From Pipra filicauda (lineage: Eukaryota; Chordata; Aves; Passeriformes; Pipridae): a stretch of DNA of 64,000 nucleotides. The translations under genes and the position numbers were made by a program. The DNA lies in assembly GCF_003945595.2 (NCBI RefSeq), contig NW_024104406.1, forward strand, positions 124,001 to 188,000, written 5' to 3'. The notes below the pieces were generated by a model. That model did no database searches and was not told the DNA's origin. It saw only the letters and a program-made list of their open reading frames with translations. Positions 38,201 through 48,977 of this stretch are shown here, in pieces (within the stretch, counting starts at the first letter, position 1; each line of letters opens with the position of its first letter).

Positions 38201-40648
38201 TCTTTTGTATGATATGTCCCCAAACTCACCAAACTCCGCCCCAGGTTTTCCTCCAGCTGCTCTTTGGAGGACTTAAGCTGAATTCCTCATCATTCTCCCT
38301 GGAATATGCATCCTGGTGCCACTCCCGGTGCCACTCCCGGTGCCCTCCCAGTGCCCACAGAGAGCAGAGGAAAGCAGAGGGGCTTTTCCAGGCTGACTGT
38401 CCACATCCATCCCCTCCCGGTTACCAGCTCCAGCAGTGAGATGGCACAGAGGGAACCGATGGATCGGGAATGCGACAGCCCAGAGAGCGAGCGCCGGAAC
38501 ACCAACCAAGCCCGTGGCTGGGCCTGGCACCGCGCCGGGATTGGATCACCGCGAATCCCGGCCTGAGGAAAGCTCGGCGTGAATTCCCTGACTAAGGTAA
38601 AAAAGCCTGGTTCAAATTTATGGACTGCTGGCAAAGTTACCTCTGCCCCAGAGGCCTCCAAATACCAGGAACACTCTGGCCCAGGAAGGCCGAGTTCAGC
38701 CCAATAACTCACACACATTCCTCGAGCATCGCCGGCCCCCGGGACACAAACTCCAACACTTCCAACTCCACGCTCTGCAGAGCCTTAAACTAAACCACAA
38801 AAGAGTATTCCCAACGTTTGCAAAGTTCCCTTCGGATGAAGAAGTGGATACAAGCCTTGTAGAGATGGTTGTTTTAAGGAGACAACCCCAAATCTCTGGT
38901 TCAGCACAGCTCACTCCACAAAAAAACTATGGAATTTTCTACTCTTAAGGACAATCCCCTTAATCAAAGGATAATTCAACTTCCCAGGGATATCTGCAAG
39001 ATAGAAGAAGAAAACCCTCAGTCAAACTTCCCACAGGAGAGGCTCAGCCCCACCCCTCACAGCTCCCAGCCTGCATTAGAATATCTGGAACTCCCAGAAA
39101 TCGGTAATTCCTCAAAAAAAGATTTCATGTTATTAAATCTGCTTTGTCTCTTTTTCATTTGTTTCTCCCTGTATTTCTTTCTTGTTTATTCTCCAAGCAC
39201 GTCAGATGCTTCGCTGAAGTCTGGAGAGATTAGATCTGCTCTGCTTTGGAATATTCGGGATACAGCTCCCACCCGACCCACCACACCAAACCTTTGCTCC
39301 CCAAACCTGTCATTTCTCCCCAAAAATTCCAATTTCCTCAACGACACAGCAAATTAAAGCATAAACATTTTGCCTTTCTCTTGGATGTGAGCATTTCATC
39401 CACATGCTTTCATTCTCCTTTGCTCTCCCTCCTCGGCCAAGATTTTTCTCCCGATTAAAAACCTGTAAGTAAATCTGCCTGTTTAGGGACAATCGGTAAA
39501 TCTTTGCTCTCTACCACAAAGTCAGGGCACAGGAATCCCATTCCTTTGTTCTTCTTTCCTCCTACCAAACAAGGATTAGTGCAGAGCTGGACAATGCTGG
39601 CAAAAAAATTTAGATTTTTTTTTTTAATTGCATTACGGCCAGAAATTGCTGAACTTTCCCTTTTTAGATATATATTTTTTTTAACTATAAATAATGGTTT
39701 CCATAAGAGCCAATGATCCTGATTTGTCTTGTGCTGTGCTAAATGCGTAATTATTTTGAATCTCACTCAATATTGTCCCATCTTTCCCCTATTCTGGCTT
39801 TCCTTCCAGGCACGTTGACCCCACAAACCTCCATCCAGCTGGAGATGACTTTGATTTAGGAGATGCCTGCAAGTGGTGGGGCTGGTAGGGAAGCCTCCCC
39901 CTGCCCAATGTCCTGGCAGGGATGGGATGAGGTGGATCCTTCCTCCAGCACAGCCATCCCTGTGGGCAAAGCAGCAGGACCTCGCTCCCCAGGGCTCTTC
40001 TCTCCAACACAAGTGGTGCTTCCCGGGAGCGAACAGCGACGGGGGGACACCAATCACCCCGGGACAGAACGCTTTGGTCGCTCACTCTGATGCAAAACGG
40101 ACATCATTTGGGTTTTATGCTTTTTACCTCTCAAAATAAGTGCTCTGCAAAACGTCCCCACTGCCCTGAACTCTTCAGGTTCTACCTGTCCTTTCATCTC
40201 CCCTCTGCCCGTGAGAGCCCAGATCCCCAATCCCTGTGACAAAGCCACAGGTTCGACTGTCTGGCAGGACGTTTATCCTCACCCATCTTAATTAAGCGCA
40301 GAGAGCGAGTCCCGGTCTGGCGGTGCCGTTAGGGCGGATCCTTTCGGCAAACACGGCAAACAATGATTTTATTTGCCAACTTGTGCAACTGTGGGCTTTG
40401 GGGAGGATGAGCTTTGACTTAACCTCTATAGGATATTTAACCTTGGAGGGTGAACCAGTAGGGGCAGCTCTGCCTCCCCACGTTGCCTCCCTTCTCTCCG
40501 CTGATTCCTGTCGAATTTGGCAAAGCTGCTGGGTCAAAGCAGGAGGTTAAACTCGTCTGGATCTGGTAATCACTGGGACCACAAAGAAAACGCTGTAGCA
40601 GAGGTGGGAAATAAGATGCACACATTGCACCACTGCAGGGCTTGGTTA

Positions 40649-40724
40649 TCACAGAATTACAGAAAAGACCTGGAAAAGACCTCTGGGATCATCAAGTCCA
40701 ACCTATGATCCAACACCACCATGT
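40649..40724 (-). repeat. CR1 LINE 3'-end fragment
   Basis: Reverse CR1 tail: ATCACAGAATTACAGAAAAG, ACCTCTGGGATCATCAAGTC. It is followed within a few bases by a fragment in the opposite orientation. Confidence 0.8.
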
Positions 40725-40728
40725 GCTG

Positions 40729-40772
40729 GAGCAGGGAGGGGGGACCAGATGATCCACTGTGGTCTCTTCCAT
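40729..40772 (+). repeat. CR1 LINE 3'-end remnant, opposite orientation
   Basis: GGGGACCAGATGATCCACTG followed by TGGTCTCTTCC resembles the forward CR1 3' end. With the preceding piece it makes a small inverted pair. Confidence 0.6.
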
Positions 40773-42714
40773 AATTAACCACATTTTCTCTGTCTCTCCA
40801 CTGTATAAAATAAGTGACAACAACAATTTTTCTGTTATAAATAGCAATTTCTGTGCTATAAATAAGGAGGGGGCACCTCTCCCGCTCGGAGACACAGAGG
40901 GCAGAGTCAGAAAATTTCTTTTGCTGCCTTGGGAAACAATTTGTTCTAATTCTGGAGCTCAATAAGCCACTGATACCTTGTCATGCAGCAGGAGAGGGAT
41001 TTGCTCCTGGGGCAGAGTAGTTCAGGGGACAGCACTCAGGGTTTGTGCCTGGAAAATCCACAGGCACAGCAGGAACCATTAAAAAGCCCAAATTTGCCAA
41101 CTGCCCCCCCTCAGAGCTGGGTGTAGTCCCAGTCCAACAAAGGCTCCTTGTTCTCAGGCCCTTCTGTTCCCCACCAAGGGTGACCAGGCTGCAGCACAGC
41201 ACCCACCTGGCACCCCCCCAGCACCCAACCCACCGTGTCAAATCCGACACAGGCTCCCCAGCCACGAGAAAAGTCAAAAGGGTCTCAGTAAATGATCCTG
41301 GAAACCGAAAAAAATCTGTATTTTGACTGGGGGAAGGGAAGGGGGGGGGGGAGAAGAAACAAAATCCCTGCTACGGCATTAACTTCTCATTCCGTGACTA
41401 GAAAAACACGGTGCTGTATTAACATTAGGGATAAAAAGTCCTTGTCTGGGTTATTAAGTCCTCACAGAAGCCTCACTGCACAGTAACAGCACAATCTCTG
41501 AGCAAAAACATTATTTATCAGTGCTACATTATCATTACAGTATTTGATAAACATACTGAGACATATATTTGAGAGGGAAAAAATAAGGATTCAGAAAATC
41601 GTCCCTTCCTTCATGGTTGATTCAATGTGCAGCCTGATATTCAAGTTTTACCTAAAAAGCTGACTACGAACCCAAATAAAAGATCCACTGGGGCAACAGG
41701 ACATTGAAAGATATTTTAAAAATGTTTTTAAAGAAAGTAAATTGTTCTCTAATACCACAGAATGCTGAGTATCATCTGGGTTTGCATGAACACTTGGTCC
41801 CTGTGGGTCATAGTCGGGATTACACTGTATAGATACATAAATATTTATAGAGCCTGGATAGCCAGAGATCCTGATATTTAGGGGGCCATAAAGTCTGGAT
41901 ATCTTGTAAGGTGAGTGCTCCACCCAGCAAGGGCAGGGTTTATTTAGCATTCCCCTCCTGGAAACAAAATAGATGCTAATTCTTAAGGGTGGAGAAAAAG
42001 CAGCTTCGTAAAAACCTGCTTTAATAACAAATCCATCTCAGGGAAGAAAAAACAGTTTGTGTCATTGAAGAGCAACACTCTGGACTTTGGAGTACAGAAA
42101 TATTTGCTGAAGAGAGCAAATAACGAAAAATAATATTAAACTCAGCCACTGATACAGCCCATCTGGCTGTGGCAGGGAGAGTCTGAAGGGAAAATATTGA
42201 ATAATTCAGCGTCAGAGAAAGGGATGAACAAGTCGCTGTTTGATACAGAGCCTGAAAGTGTCAAATCTCCCCAGCTGAAGAATAACAGCATTTTGCAGGC
42301 GCTGGGGAAAAGCAGTTGGTGCCTGAGCCTTGCTGTGGGAGCCCTTTGTGTCACTGCCTGCACGAATTCTTCCCACATTAGGCATCAGCTGGATAATCTC
42401 CCTCTCAAACCTCTCCAGCCACTGGGGAGGGAAGAACGCAACGGGATAAACTCCTGGCTGCTGCACCAACACCTACCCCAATCTCGAAGAGGAGAGCAAG
42501 GAGAACAGCAGGTGTTAGAGGTTAAAAATAATCAAAAGGAGTCACGAGCAGAAGAATAAATCTTCCCTCTCCTCTTCATACAAATCCATTTTTTTGGATA
42601 TTAAACCTCCAAAGCCACAGGATACAACCTAATGACTTAAAGAATCGGTGTATTGGAGACTGAACACTGTGACTGAGTCACAGAACCTATTTCTTTTGTA
42701 AAGGCCATTTTAAT

Positions 42715-42890
42715 GGAATTTGGTTATCTCCCACTAATACTGTTCTAAGTGGGGGGTAAAAATGTGAATTGACTGATATTTCTATCTCCCATTAATACTG
42801 TTTCAAGCAGGAACAGGATTAAAAGGGAATATACTCAAAGTTTACAGCCCATTAATGCTGTTCCAGGTAAAAATATGAATAAGAGCCACT
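42715..42890. repeat. Degenerate tandem repeat, three units of about 59 bp
   Basis: The phrase CTCCCATTAATACTGTTTCA recurs as ...CCCACTAATACTGTTCTAAG (about 42730), ...CCCATTAATACTGTTTCAAG (about 42788) and ...CCCATTAATGCTGTTCCAGG (about 42848). Each copy is followed by an A-rich segment. Confidence 0.75.
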
Positions 42891-44299
42891 TGCAAATGTC
42901 TTTTCTCACAGGCAACGGCACCATAACTCCTATATGACGAGAGTATCCCCTTCTCCTGGCTCCACGGGAGTTAAGAGGGTGGAATCTGCCAGTGGAGCTG
43001 GTCCCATCTGGGATAACCAGGCGTAGGAGAAGCTGCAGAGGATGCTGCACACTAAGCTTTGGCATCTCTGTGTTGTCCAGTGCCACCAGAATACACTGGA
43101 TGTCCAGGACACGCCTGATCCTTCCAGTTAATTGATTTTTTTAACTCCTCTCAATGGCTCTTTGTCTGGCTCTGGAAACATTCAGCAGCATCCACTGCAA
43201 TCCCGGCAGCGCGGGGCCGTTCCCATCCCACCTCTCAGGGGCCGGAGCTCCAGCTGCTGCTGCCAGAGCTGGATTCAGCTGGAAGGGGCTGGGCACGACC
43301 ACAATGTCCTAGAGAATAACATTCAGTCCCTTTGATGTGCTGCCTACGTTCTCCTCTAACAAGAGAATCGGGATTAAAGAAATAAGAACAAACAAGGGCT
43401 TTTATTCCTCCACCCTTCCAGGTTGCAGCCCCGACTTCCCCGCGCGAGTTGAACGCGCGGATTGCGCAACACCACTCCAGAAATCCAAAAGCAATTCCAG
43501 CTGCTGCTCCCAAGGTTCCCGTGCAAACCCCCACCCACTGGGAATGCAAAGAGCGGTGCCGTCTCTGAAAAAACCCGGCTGCAGTTTTTCCAAAGCAATT
43601 CAAGAAATCAATTCCCTTTTTTTTTCCCCGCAGAGATGCTGCAGACGCACGTCAGCAGCGAAGGGCAGGGGCAGCTCCCTCGGCCTGTCGGCTGTTTGGC
43701 TGTTTTATTTTATTTTTAGAGCAACTGAGAGATGTGAGTGGGATGTTTGCAGAGGTAAATAACCAGCTGCTCAGGGAACACGCTCGGCGTGTGGAGCTGC
43801 CGTGGCTGCACCCCCGGGACAAACGAGACGCTGGGAAAGGGACGGATGATAAAACAATCTGGATAAAACAATGCTTTACATCAAGGCTCATCCCATACCT
43901 GCCCAGTGACCTTTGGGCACACCTCAGCCAGGGAGGAATTTCCTACTTCTGCATTTTTGCTGAGAATTGAAAGAAAAAAAAATTACCAAGATGTAATAAA
44001 TGAAGTTGCTTTCCGAGCTCCCCAGGAAAGCTGAAGTGTGGCCCAGGAGGATGGAGGAGGATGCTCAAGAGCTGCACTGGTGCAGAGGGACACACCCACA
44101 TCTCACTCCTAAGGGTTATAGTCTAGGCAAACAGCTGGGATTCCAATAAAAAGTTCATCTGGATGTTTCTAGCTAATCTAATTAAAGAGAAAAAAAGGTC
44201 TTCAAACACTGTCCTAAGTCCACATCAGCGAATTCCCTACTTAGAGAGCAAAACATCCCTGTGGCTAAATCATAGTTCTTCAGGAGAGCACTGCTTGAA

Positions 44300-44706
44300 T
44301 CATGGAATCCTTTGGATTGAAAGGATTCAAAGGTCCTCTTGTTTAACCACCCCACCATGGGCAGGGACACCTTCCCCTAGACCAGGTTGTTCAACCTCTC
44401 CAACCTAATCCAGGGATGGGCATCCTCATCTCTTCCAGTGTGAAGAAATTTTCCCCAACATCCAACCTAAACCTCCCCTGACACAACTCAAGGTCATTTC
44501 CTCTCCTCCTGTCCTTGTTCCCTGGGAGCAGAGCCTGACCCCCACCTGGCTCCATGCTCCTGTCAGGGAGTTGGAGAGAGCAAGAAGGTCCCCCCTGAGC
44601 CTCCTTTTCTCCAGGCTGAGCCCCCCCAGCTCCCTCAGCTGCTCCTGGTGCTCCAGACCCTTCCCCAGCTCCATTCCCTTCTCTGGACACACTCCAGCCC
44701 CTCATG
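44300..44706 (-). repeat. CR1 LINE fragment, about 0.4 kb
   Basis: Reverse CR1: TCATGGAATCCTTTGGATTG, CCATGGGCAGGGACACCTTC, TTCCCTGGGAGCAGAGCCTG, CTCCAGCCCCTCATGGGC. Confidence 0.93.
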
Positions 44707-45457
44707 GGCTTTGTAAGAAAATGGGGAAAAGTAGAAAAAATATCACCTATTTTTAAACCAATTTGAACCTTGTTACTGGAAACATAAGTGTGATATTTAA
44801 GGAATATAATTTATGACAAATAATACATAAATACATAAATATTTTATAATAACATTTATCACCCAAAAAAGCATATTGCAACCATATCCACCACTCCAAC
44901 CACGGTGCTCCAATTCAAGGAGCACCACTAGAAAAAAAATTTTCCTATTAAATCCCAGTGTAGGAAAAAGAAAATCCGTAGGATTTACATCAAATGGACT
45001 TTAGAAGGACACACTTGGTCTCAGTACACACCTCAAACCACGTGCAACTGTGGATGATGTCACCATGTTTAGATGGCAGTAGCAGCTTGTCTTGACAGCC
45101 AGCCCTAAAAGTCTAATTTGGAAAAGGCTCACAGGAATCTCATGGAAAAAAAAGAAATCCCAAACAATAGCCTGAAGCTGTTCAAAAAAGGTAAATTAGG
45201 AAAACAGCAAAGCTGCAGAAAAAAATAAATCACTCTCAGTTTTGCTCCGCTTCCGTGTGAGCACGACAGCAACGGCATTCCCAGGAACAGGAGGTTCTTG
45301 TCCTACCACAGACACTTTGAAAGCAGGGAAAGAGATTAACAGGGCCAAGGAAGCTCTTAGCTGCCCCATTCCCTAAATCAGGAGTTGCAGCACAAAGATG
45401 TCACTGCCTCCTGAAAGACAAACCTGAGCTGAATATAATCTAATCTTTGATATGTGG

Positions 45458-45535
45458 AGGAAAAACAAAGGGATCGAAGGAGGTGTCTGGAGGAGAGGAG
45501 GAGAATGAAGGAAAAGAGGAAAAAAAATTAAAATA
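45458..45535 (+). repeat. Purine-rich tract
   Basis: About 78 bp of mostly A and G (GGAGGAGAGGAGGAGAATGA, then AAAAGAGGAAAAAAAATTAA) with few interruptions. No coding sense was recognised. Confidence 0.6.
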
Positions 45536-46010
45536 CACAAGTTTGACCTTTAAGCTTCCAGAGAAAAGAAAAATTTCAACCCCAAATCACAAGGTCAAAT
45601 CTGCAAATGGTTTGCAGGGTAATGCAACCCAAAGCTCTGCCCTGAAGAGCTCTTCCTTAAGGAATTTTAGGAAGGGAAGGAAAAGCAGAGGTATGCCCAC
45701 TTTATCTTCCAGCCTGCCTGATTTGTAACTCCTTGGGATGGTGCTGGCAGAGCAGAAGGAATTCTGGATTACCCTCACTTTCTCCAAGAGCCCTGGAAGC
45801 AGCAGAAGCCCCAGAGCAGCCATCCAGCTGCCGGAGCGAAGGAATGCAAACTTCTGTTCCAACAGCAAAGAAAAGAGCAGATACGATTCAGATCTTTTTT
45901 TTTCTCCTTAAAAACAGCTGTGGATCTTGTGACAGTAAAGCAAAGAGGCTGAGTGGGTGAGTGCACTGAGTGCATCCCTGCCCTCCACCTCATCCCGACA
46001 CACCAACCCG

Positions 46011-46058
46011 CCAGGCTGGAGGGGCTTGGAGCAACCTTGTCTGGTGGAAGGGGAACTG
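46011..46058 (+). repeat. CR1 LINE 3' remnant
   Basis: CCAGGCTGGAGGGGCTTGGA, then GCAACCTTGTCTGGTGGAAG is a piece of CR1 in forward orientation. It repeats a portion also present in the next fragment. Confidence 0.7.
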
Positions 46059-46104
46059 AGAAGAGAAACTACAAAGGTGCTGTTTAAAGGAAAAGAAGAT
46101 GTAA

Positions 46105-46322
46105 AATTAAGAAGAAATTCTTCCCTGTGAGGGTGGGGAGGCCCTGGCACACGTTGGCCAGAGAAGCTGTGGCTGCCCCATCCCTGGAAGTGTCCAAGGC
46201 CAGGTTGGACAGGGCTTGGAGCAACCTGGGCTAGTGGAAGATGTCCCTGCCCATGTCAGGGGGTGGAACTGGATGAGCTTTGAGGTCCCTTCCAATACAA
46301 ACCACTCTGTAATTCATTCTGT
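46105..46322 (+). repeat. CR1 LINE 3' fragment
   Basis: Forward CR1: AAGAAGAAATTCTTCCCTGT, GGCCAGAGAAGCTGTGGCTG, CCCTTCCAATACAAACCACT, ending CATTCTGTGA. Confidence 0.92.
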
Positions 46323-48055
46323 GAACAGTCCCCAGAAGAAGTAAGAGGCCACCTCCAAAGCAGCGTTACCAGTGAACCATTTGTGCTGCCACTCTCAATC
46401 CAAGTGGACAACCTATTCCTGAAAAAAGCAGAATCTAAGCAAAAAGACCAATTCTCCAAACTTCCTTCTACCTCCTCTTTCATGGAGATCTCCTTCTTCA
46501 CCTCTGCAAATCTAACCTAGACAGAGATGCTCCCTCTGACACTGCTAAAGAGAACTATAAAGTGGCCTTGGTCCAACATGATATGTTAATGAGCCCACCA
46601 AAAACCAACCAGCATGAAAGCGTTTCAAAGAAATAACAGGACTGGAGGTGGAATAACAGGATTGCAGGTGGAATGCAATAGTTTTCATACTGGTTTTCTT
46701 AAATTAATGTGGTCACCTCCCCGGGTCACCGCAGTAACCACCATTAATTGCAGACTGTGGGAGCCTGCTCTGATATTTACTCATCAACTCCAGCAAGAAA
46801 CAGCTCCACAACCTCTTGGACAACACCAGGAGAAGCACTGTGAGTGTAAGGACACGGAGTCCTCTTGCCTGGGTGCTTTAAAAGAATTAACACACATTTT
46901 CCTGCAGACTGTCCCAAATAAAAAGCCTTTTCAATTTCTTTACCTTCAGTTTTAGTGGCTTTGCTGCTTTTCAGGGCAAAGCCAGTCTCGAACACCTTCT
47001 ACCCTTTCATAACTCCAGAATAACTTAGCTCAGGCCATTCCACTTGATGTGGGAAGAGGAATCAAAACCTGTTGGCTTTGCAAAATGGATCTGTCTGCTT
47101 ATCCTTAGCTGAGACATCCATGACCACTAGTCCCTCCTCTGATTCCCAGTTTTCTGCTGGCAGTTGATGCTGATCCAAGTCCTCGGGCTCATTAGTGGGA
47201 TATAATCATAGAGAGCAGACACTTCTGTCTACAACTGCCAAAAAAGCCCTTTCAAAATACAACACAGATGCCCCCAAATCCATGAGTTTCACTCTACTTT
47301 AGTCAAAGCCACTTTTAAGAGAAGAGGACACAGCCAACAAACCACCTCCCTGCACCTTCCAAGGCCCACAGCGGGGATGAGGCTGATCCCATGTCAGATG
47401 GGCTTTAACCAACAAAACCCAGGCAAAGCTGGCGATTCCAAGGAAAACCATGTCAAAGAGTTACAGGGCAAACTCAAGGCAAGTTAACTAATGAAGATTT
47501 GCATTCTTCTTCAGAGTTTCAGATCTGCAAAGCTGAGGGCCCAGTTCTGACGTGCAGGAAAAGTCCTCACAAGGGAACCAGTTGCACCAGCCAAATCAAG
47601 CACTAATGATTAGAAAATACAGTTTTGACCATGAAAGTTGCCATTGAGCTGGGGAAGGGATGGAAGGAGCTGAGTGCACAGAAACTCCATAAATACAACA
47701 CCATCAATACACCGTGCAATGCATTCTCTTTTCAATTACTATAAAGAATGGCTACCAATAATTCTCATTTTCACACTGAGAAATCACCAGCGTTAAGAAA
47801 CACTCGAGTGAAAACCAATCACTGATAAATTTGGCAGAGAGCCATTTGCTGGCCTTGCTTTTCCTCTTTTTTCTGGAAGCAGGTAGGATTCTATAGGCAG
47901 AAACACAGCCACCTCCCACTGCTAATGCTGTTGGAACTTTGCTCTCAGCATTCAGCAGATAATCCCAGAGCAGTGTCACAACAAACTCCCAACTGCTCGG
48001 GTTTGGTTTTTTTCGCCGCTAAAACATTTCCACGCTCCCGTTGTTTCCATCTTAC

Positions 48056-48898
48056 CTCAAGCACTGGGCCAGCTCCAAGAATAATCTGTTCTACTCCGCT
48101 GGCAAATCCCTTCTGGCTGAGGGCGGTGAGGTGATGAATGAGGAAGTTGGTGCTCTGTGTCTTCCCCGAGCCGCTCTCTCCCGAGATGACGATGCACTGG
48201 TTCTTCCTGCGCTGGAGCATGGCGTGGTACGCCACGTCCGCCACGGCGTAGATGTGGGGCTCCAGCTTGCCCAGCTGGTGGTTGTCGTACATCTTGACGT
48301 ACTTGGGGTTATAAATAGGTAGGAACTTGAAGGGGTTGATAACGATGAGGATGCTGCCCACGTAGGTGTAGATTTTCTCCTGCTTGAAGCGGTTCCTGAG
48401 GTTCTCCAGGAGCGTCTTCTCGTTCAGGTCGGGCAGCCCGCACAGGTCATCGTAGTCCTTCTGCTGCGGCTGCGGGAGGAAGCCGCGCTCCACCATCCGG
48501 CGCCGCTCCTCCGTCACCCGCAGCCAGGACTGGAGGCTCCCGTAGTGGATGGAGCCGTCCAGGTTCTTCTCCCGCAGCAGGAAGCGATAATCCTCGCCGC
48601 TGATGCGGTTCTCCAGGGCCATGCGCGGCCACAGCATCATGCGCTGGACCGGGCAGTCCGTGGGGTTGAGGATCCATTCCTCCCCTCCGAACTCCTTCAC
48701 CTCGGCCAGCACGTAGCATTTTGTCTTGTCCAGCTGGAGTTTGTTGATGAGGGACTCGATGACCTCGGCGGCCGTGGAGGTTTTGCGGGCGGCGATGGGG
48801 CAGTAGATGGTCCCCTCGGCGATGCTCCCGGGGTAGATGTGCAGCGTGAACTCGCTCTCCTCGAAGCGTCGTCTTCCTCCAGCATCATTCACACTCAT
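48056..48898 (-). CDS. MYO9A: MYO9A coding exon 1 (start codon, RA-like domain, motor N-terminus with P-loop)
   Basis: This exon encodes residues 1-281. Residues about 15-113 form the Ras-associating-like domain found at the N-terminus of class IX myosins. The motor begins at about 145. The purine-binding loop NPFKFLPIY is at 188-196 and the ATP-binding P-loop GESGSGKT at 240-247, both intact. The frame ends at Glu281 (phase 0) at a strong donor, GAG|GTAAGA; the open frame runs only 36 more codons into the intron before a stop. The ATG at 48898-48896 is chosen because it starts the conserved MSVNDAGG block, has A at -3, and follows an in-frame TGA 39 nt upstream (48937-48935). The exon is clearly more GC- and CpG-rich than the flanking introns, as is common for early exons. 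The identity is recognised from protein sequence memory; no alignment was run. Confidence 0.97.
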
Positions 48899-48977
48899 AT
48901 TGGATCCTGTCCCATCAGTACCCGCGCTGCATAGTCAGGGCCGTCCCGGGTCTTGTCAGGTCATCATGTCAGCAATG
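48899..48977 (-). promoter_or_regulatory. MYO9A: MYO9A 5' untranslated segment of the first coding exon, with three short upstream ORFs
   Basis: On the minus strand a pyrimidine-rich run ends in TTTAG at 48982-48978, a good splice acceptor, so the exon should begin at 48977. The 79 nt before the main ATG hold three short upstream reading frames: 48967-48956 (ATG ATG ACC TGA), 48932-48915 (five codons and TGA) and 48915-48895 (six codons; its TGA overlaps the main ATG). The second and third share bases, as the stop of one overlaps the start of the next. These could restrain translation of the motor, which is an inference. The upstream noncoding exon was not identified. Confidence 0.8.

Larger units (their letters stand above)
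18100..48055 (-). other. MYO9A: MYO9A intron between coding exons 1 and 2 (about 30 kb)
   Basis: This is the largest intron in the window. It holds CR1 fragments listed separately, degenerate tandem repeats at 21601-21700, 37060-38200 and 42715-42890, and a purine-rich tract at 45458-45535. Long stretches without recognised features are 18.1-21.0, 22.6-23.6, 24.2-25.6, 25.9-27.2, 30.0-37.0, 38.2-40.6, 40.8-42.7, 42.9-44.3 and 46.3-48.0 kb. No other gene was recognised. Confidence 0.9.
1478..48977 (-). other. MYO9A: MYO9A gene, 5' part (7 coding exons visible)
   Basis: This is the span of the visible transcript of unconventional myosin-IXa, an actin-based motor whose C-terminal half carries a RhoGAP domain that inactivates RhoA. 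The coding join on the minus strand is 48898-48056, 18099-18005, 11361-11299, 9698-9599, 6996-6940, 3657-3560, 1604-1478 (843+95+63+100+57+98+127 = 1383 nt, 461 codons). Every junction has GT-AG ends, and the split codons (Gly313, Arg334, Gln419) are restored correctly. I assign MYO9A rather than its paralogue MYO9B from remembered sequence: the N-terminal block, the [16 protein letters not shown] stretch and the extra segment around SQSWDDYCYDSEP match my recollection of vertebrate MYO9A and not MYO9B. The gene is incomplete here: the later motor, neck, tail, C1 and RhoGAP exons lie past position 1, and noncoding exon 1 was not located. No frameshift or premature stop is seen. Confidence 0.96.

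Noticed and set aside
40240..40275. GGTTCGACTGT resembling a tRNA B box
   Set aside because: No matching A box, acceptor stem or cloverleaf can be built around it.
48545..48934. 129-codon + strand open frame opposite the first MYO9A exon
   Set aside because: It is the antisense shadow of a GC-rich coding exon.
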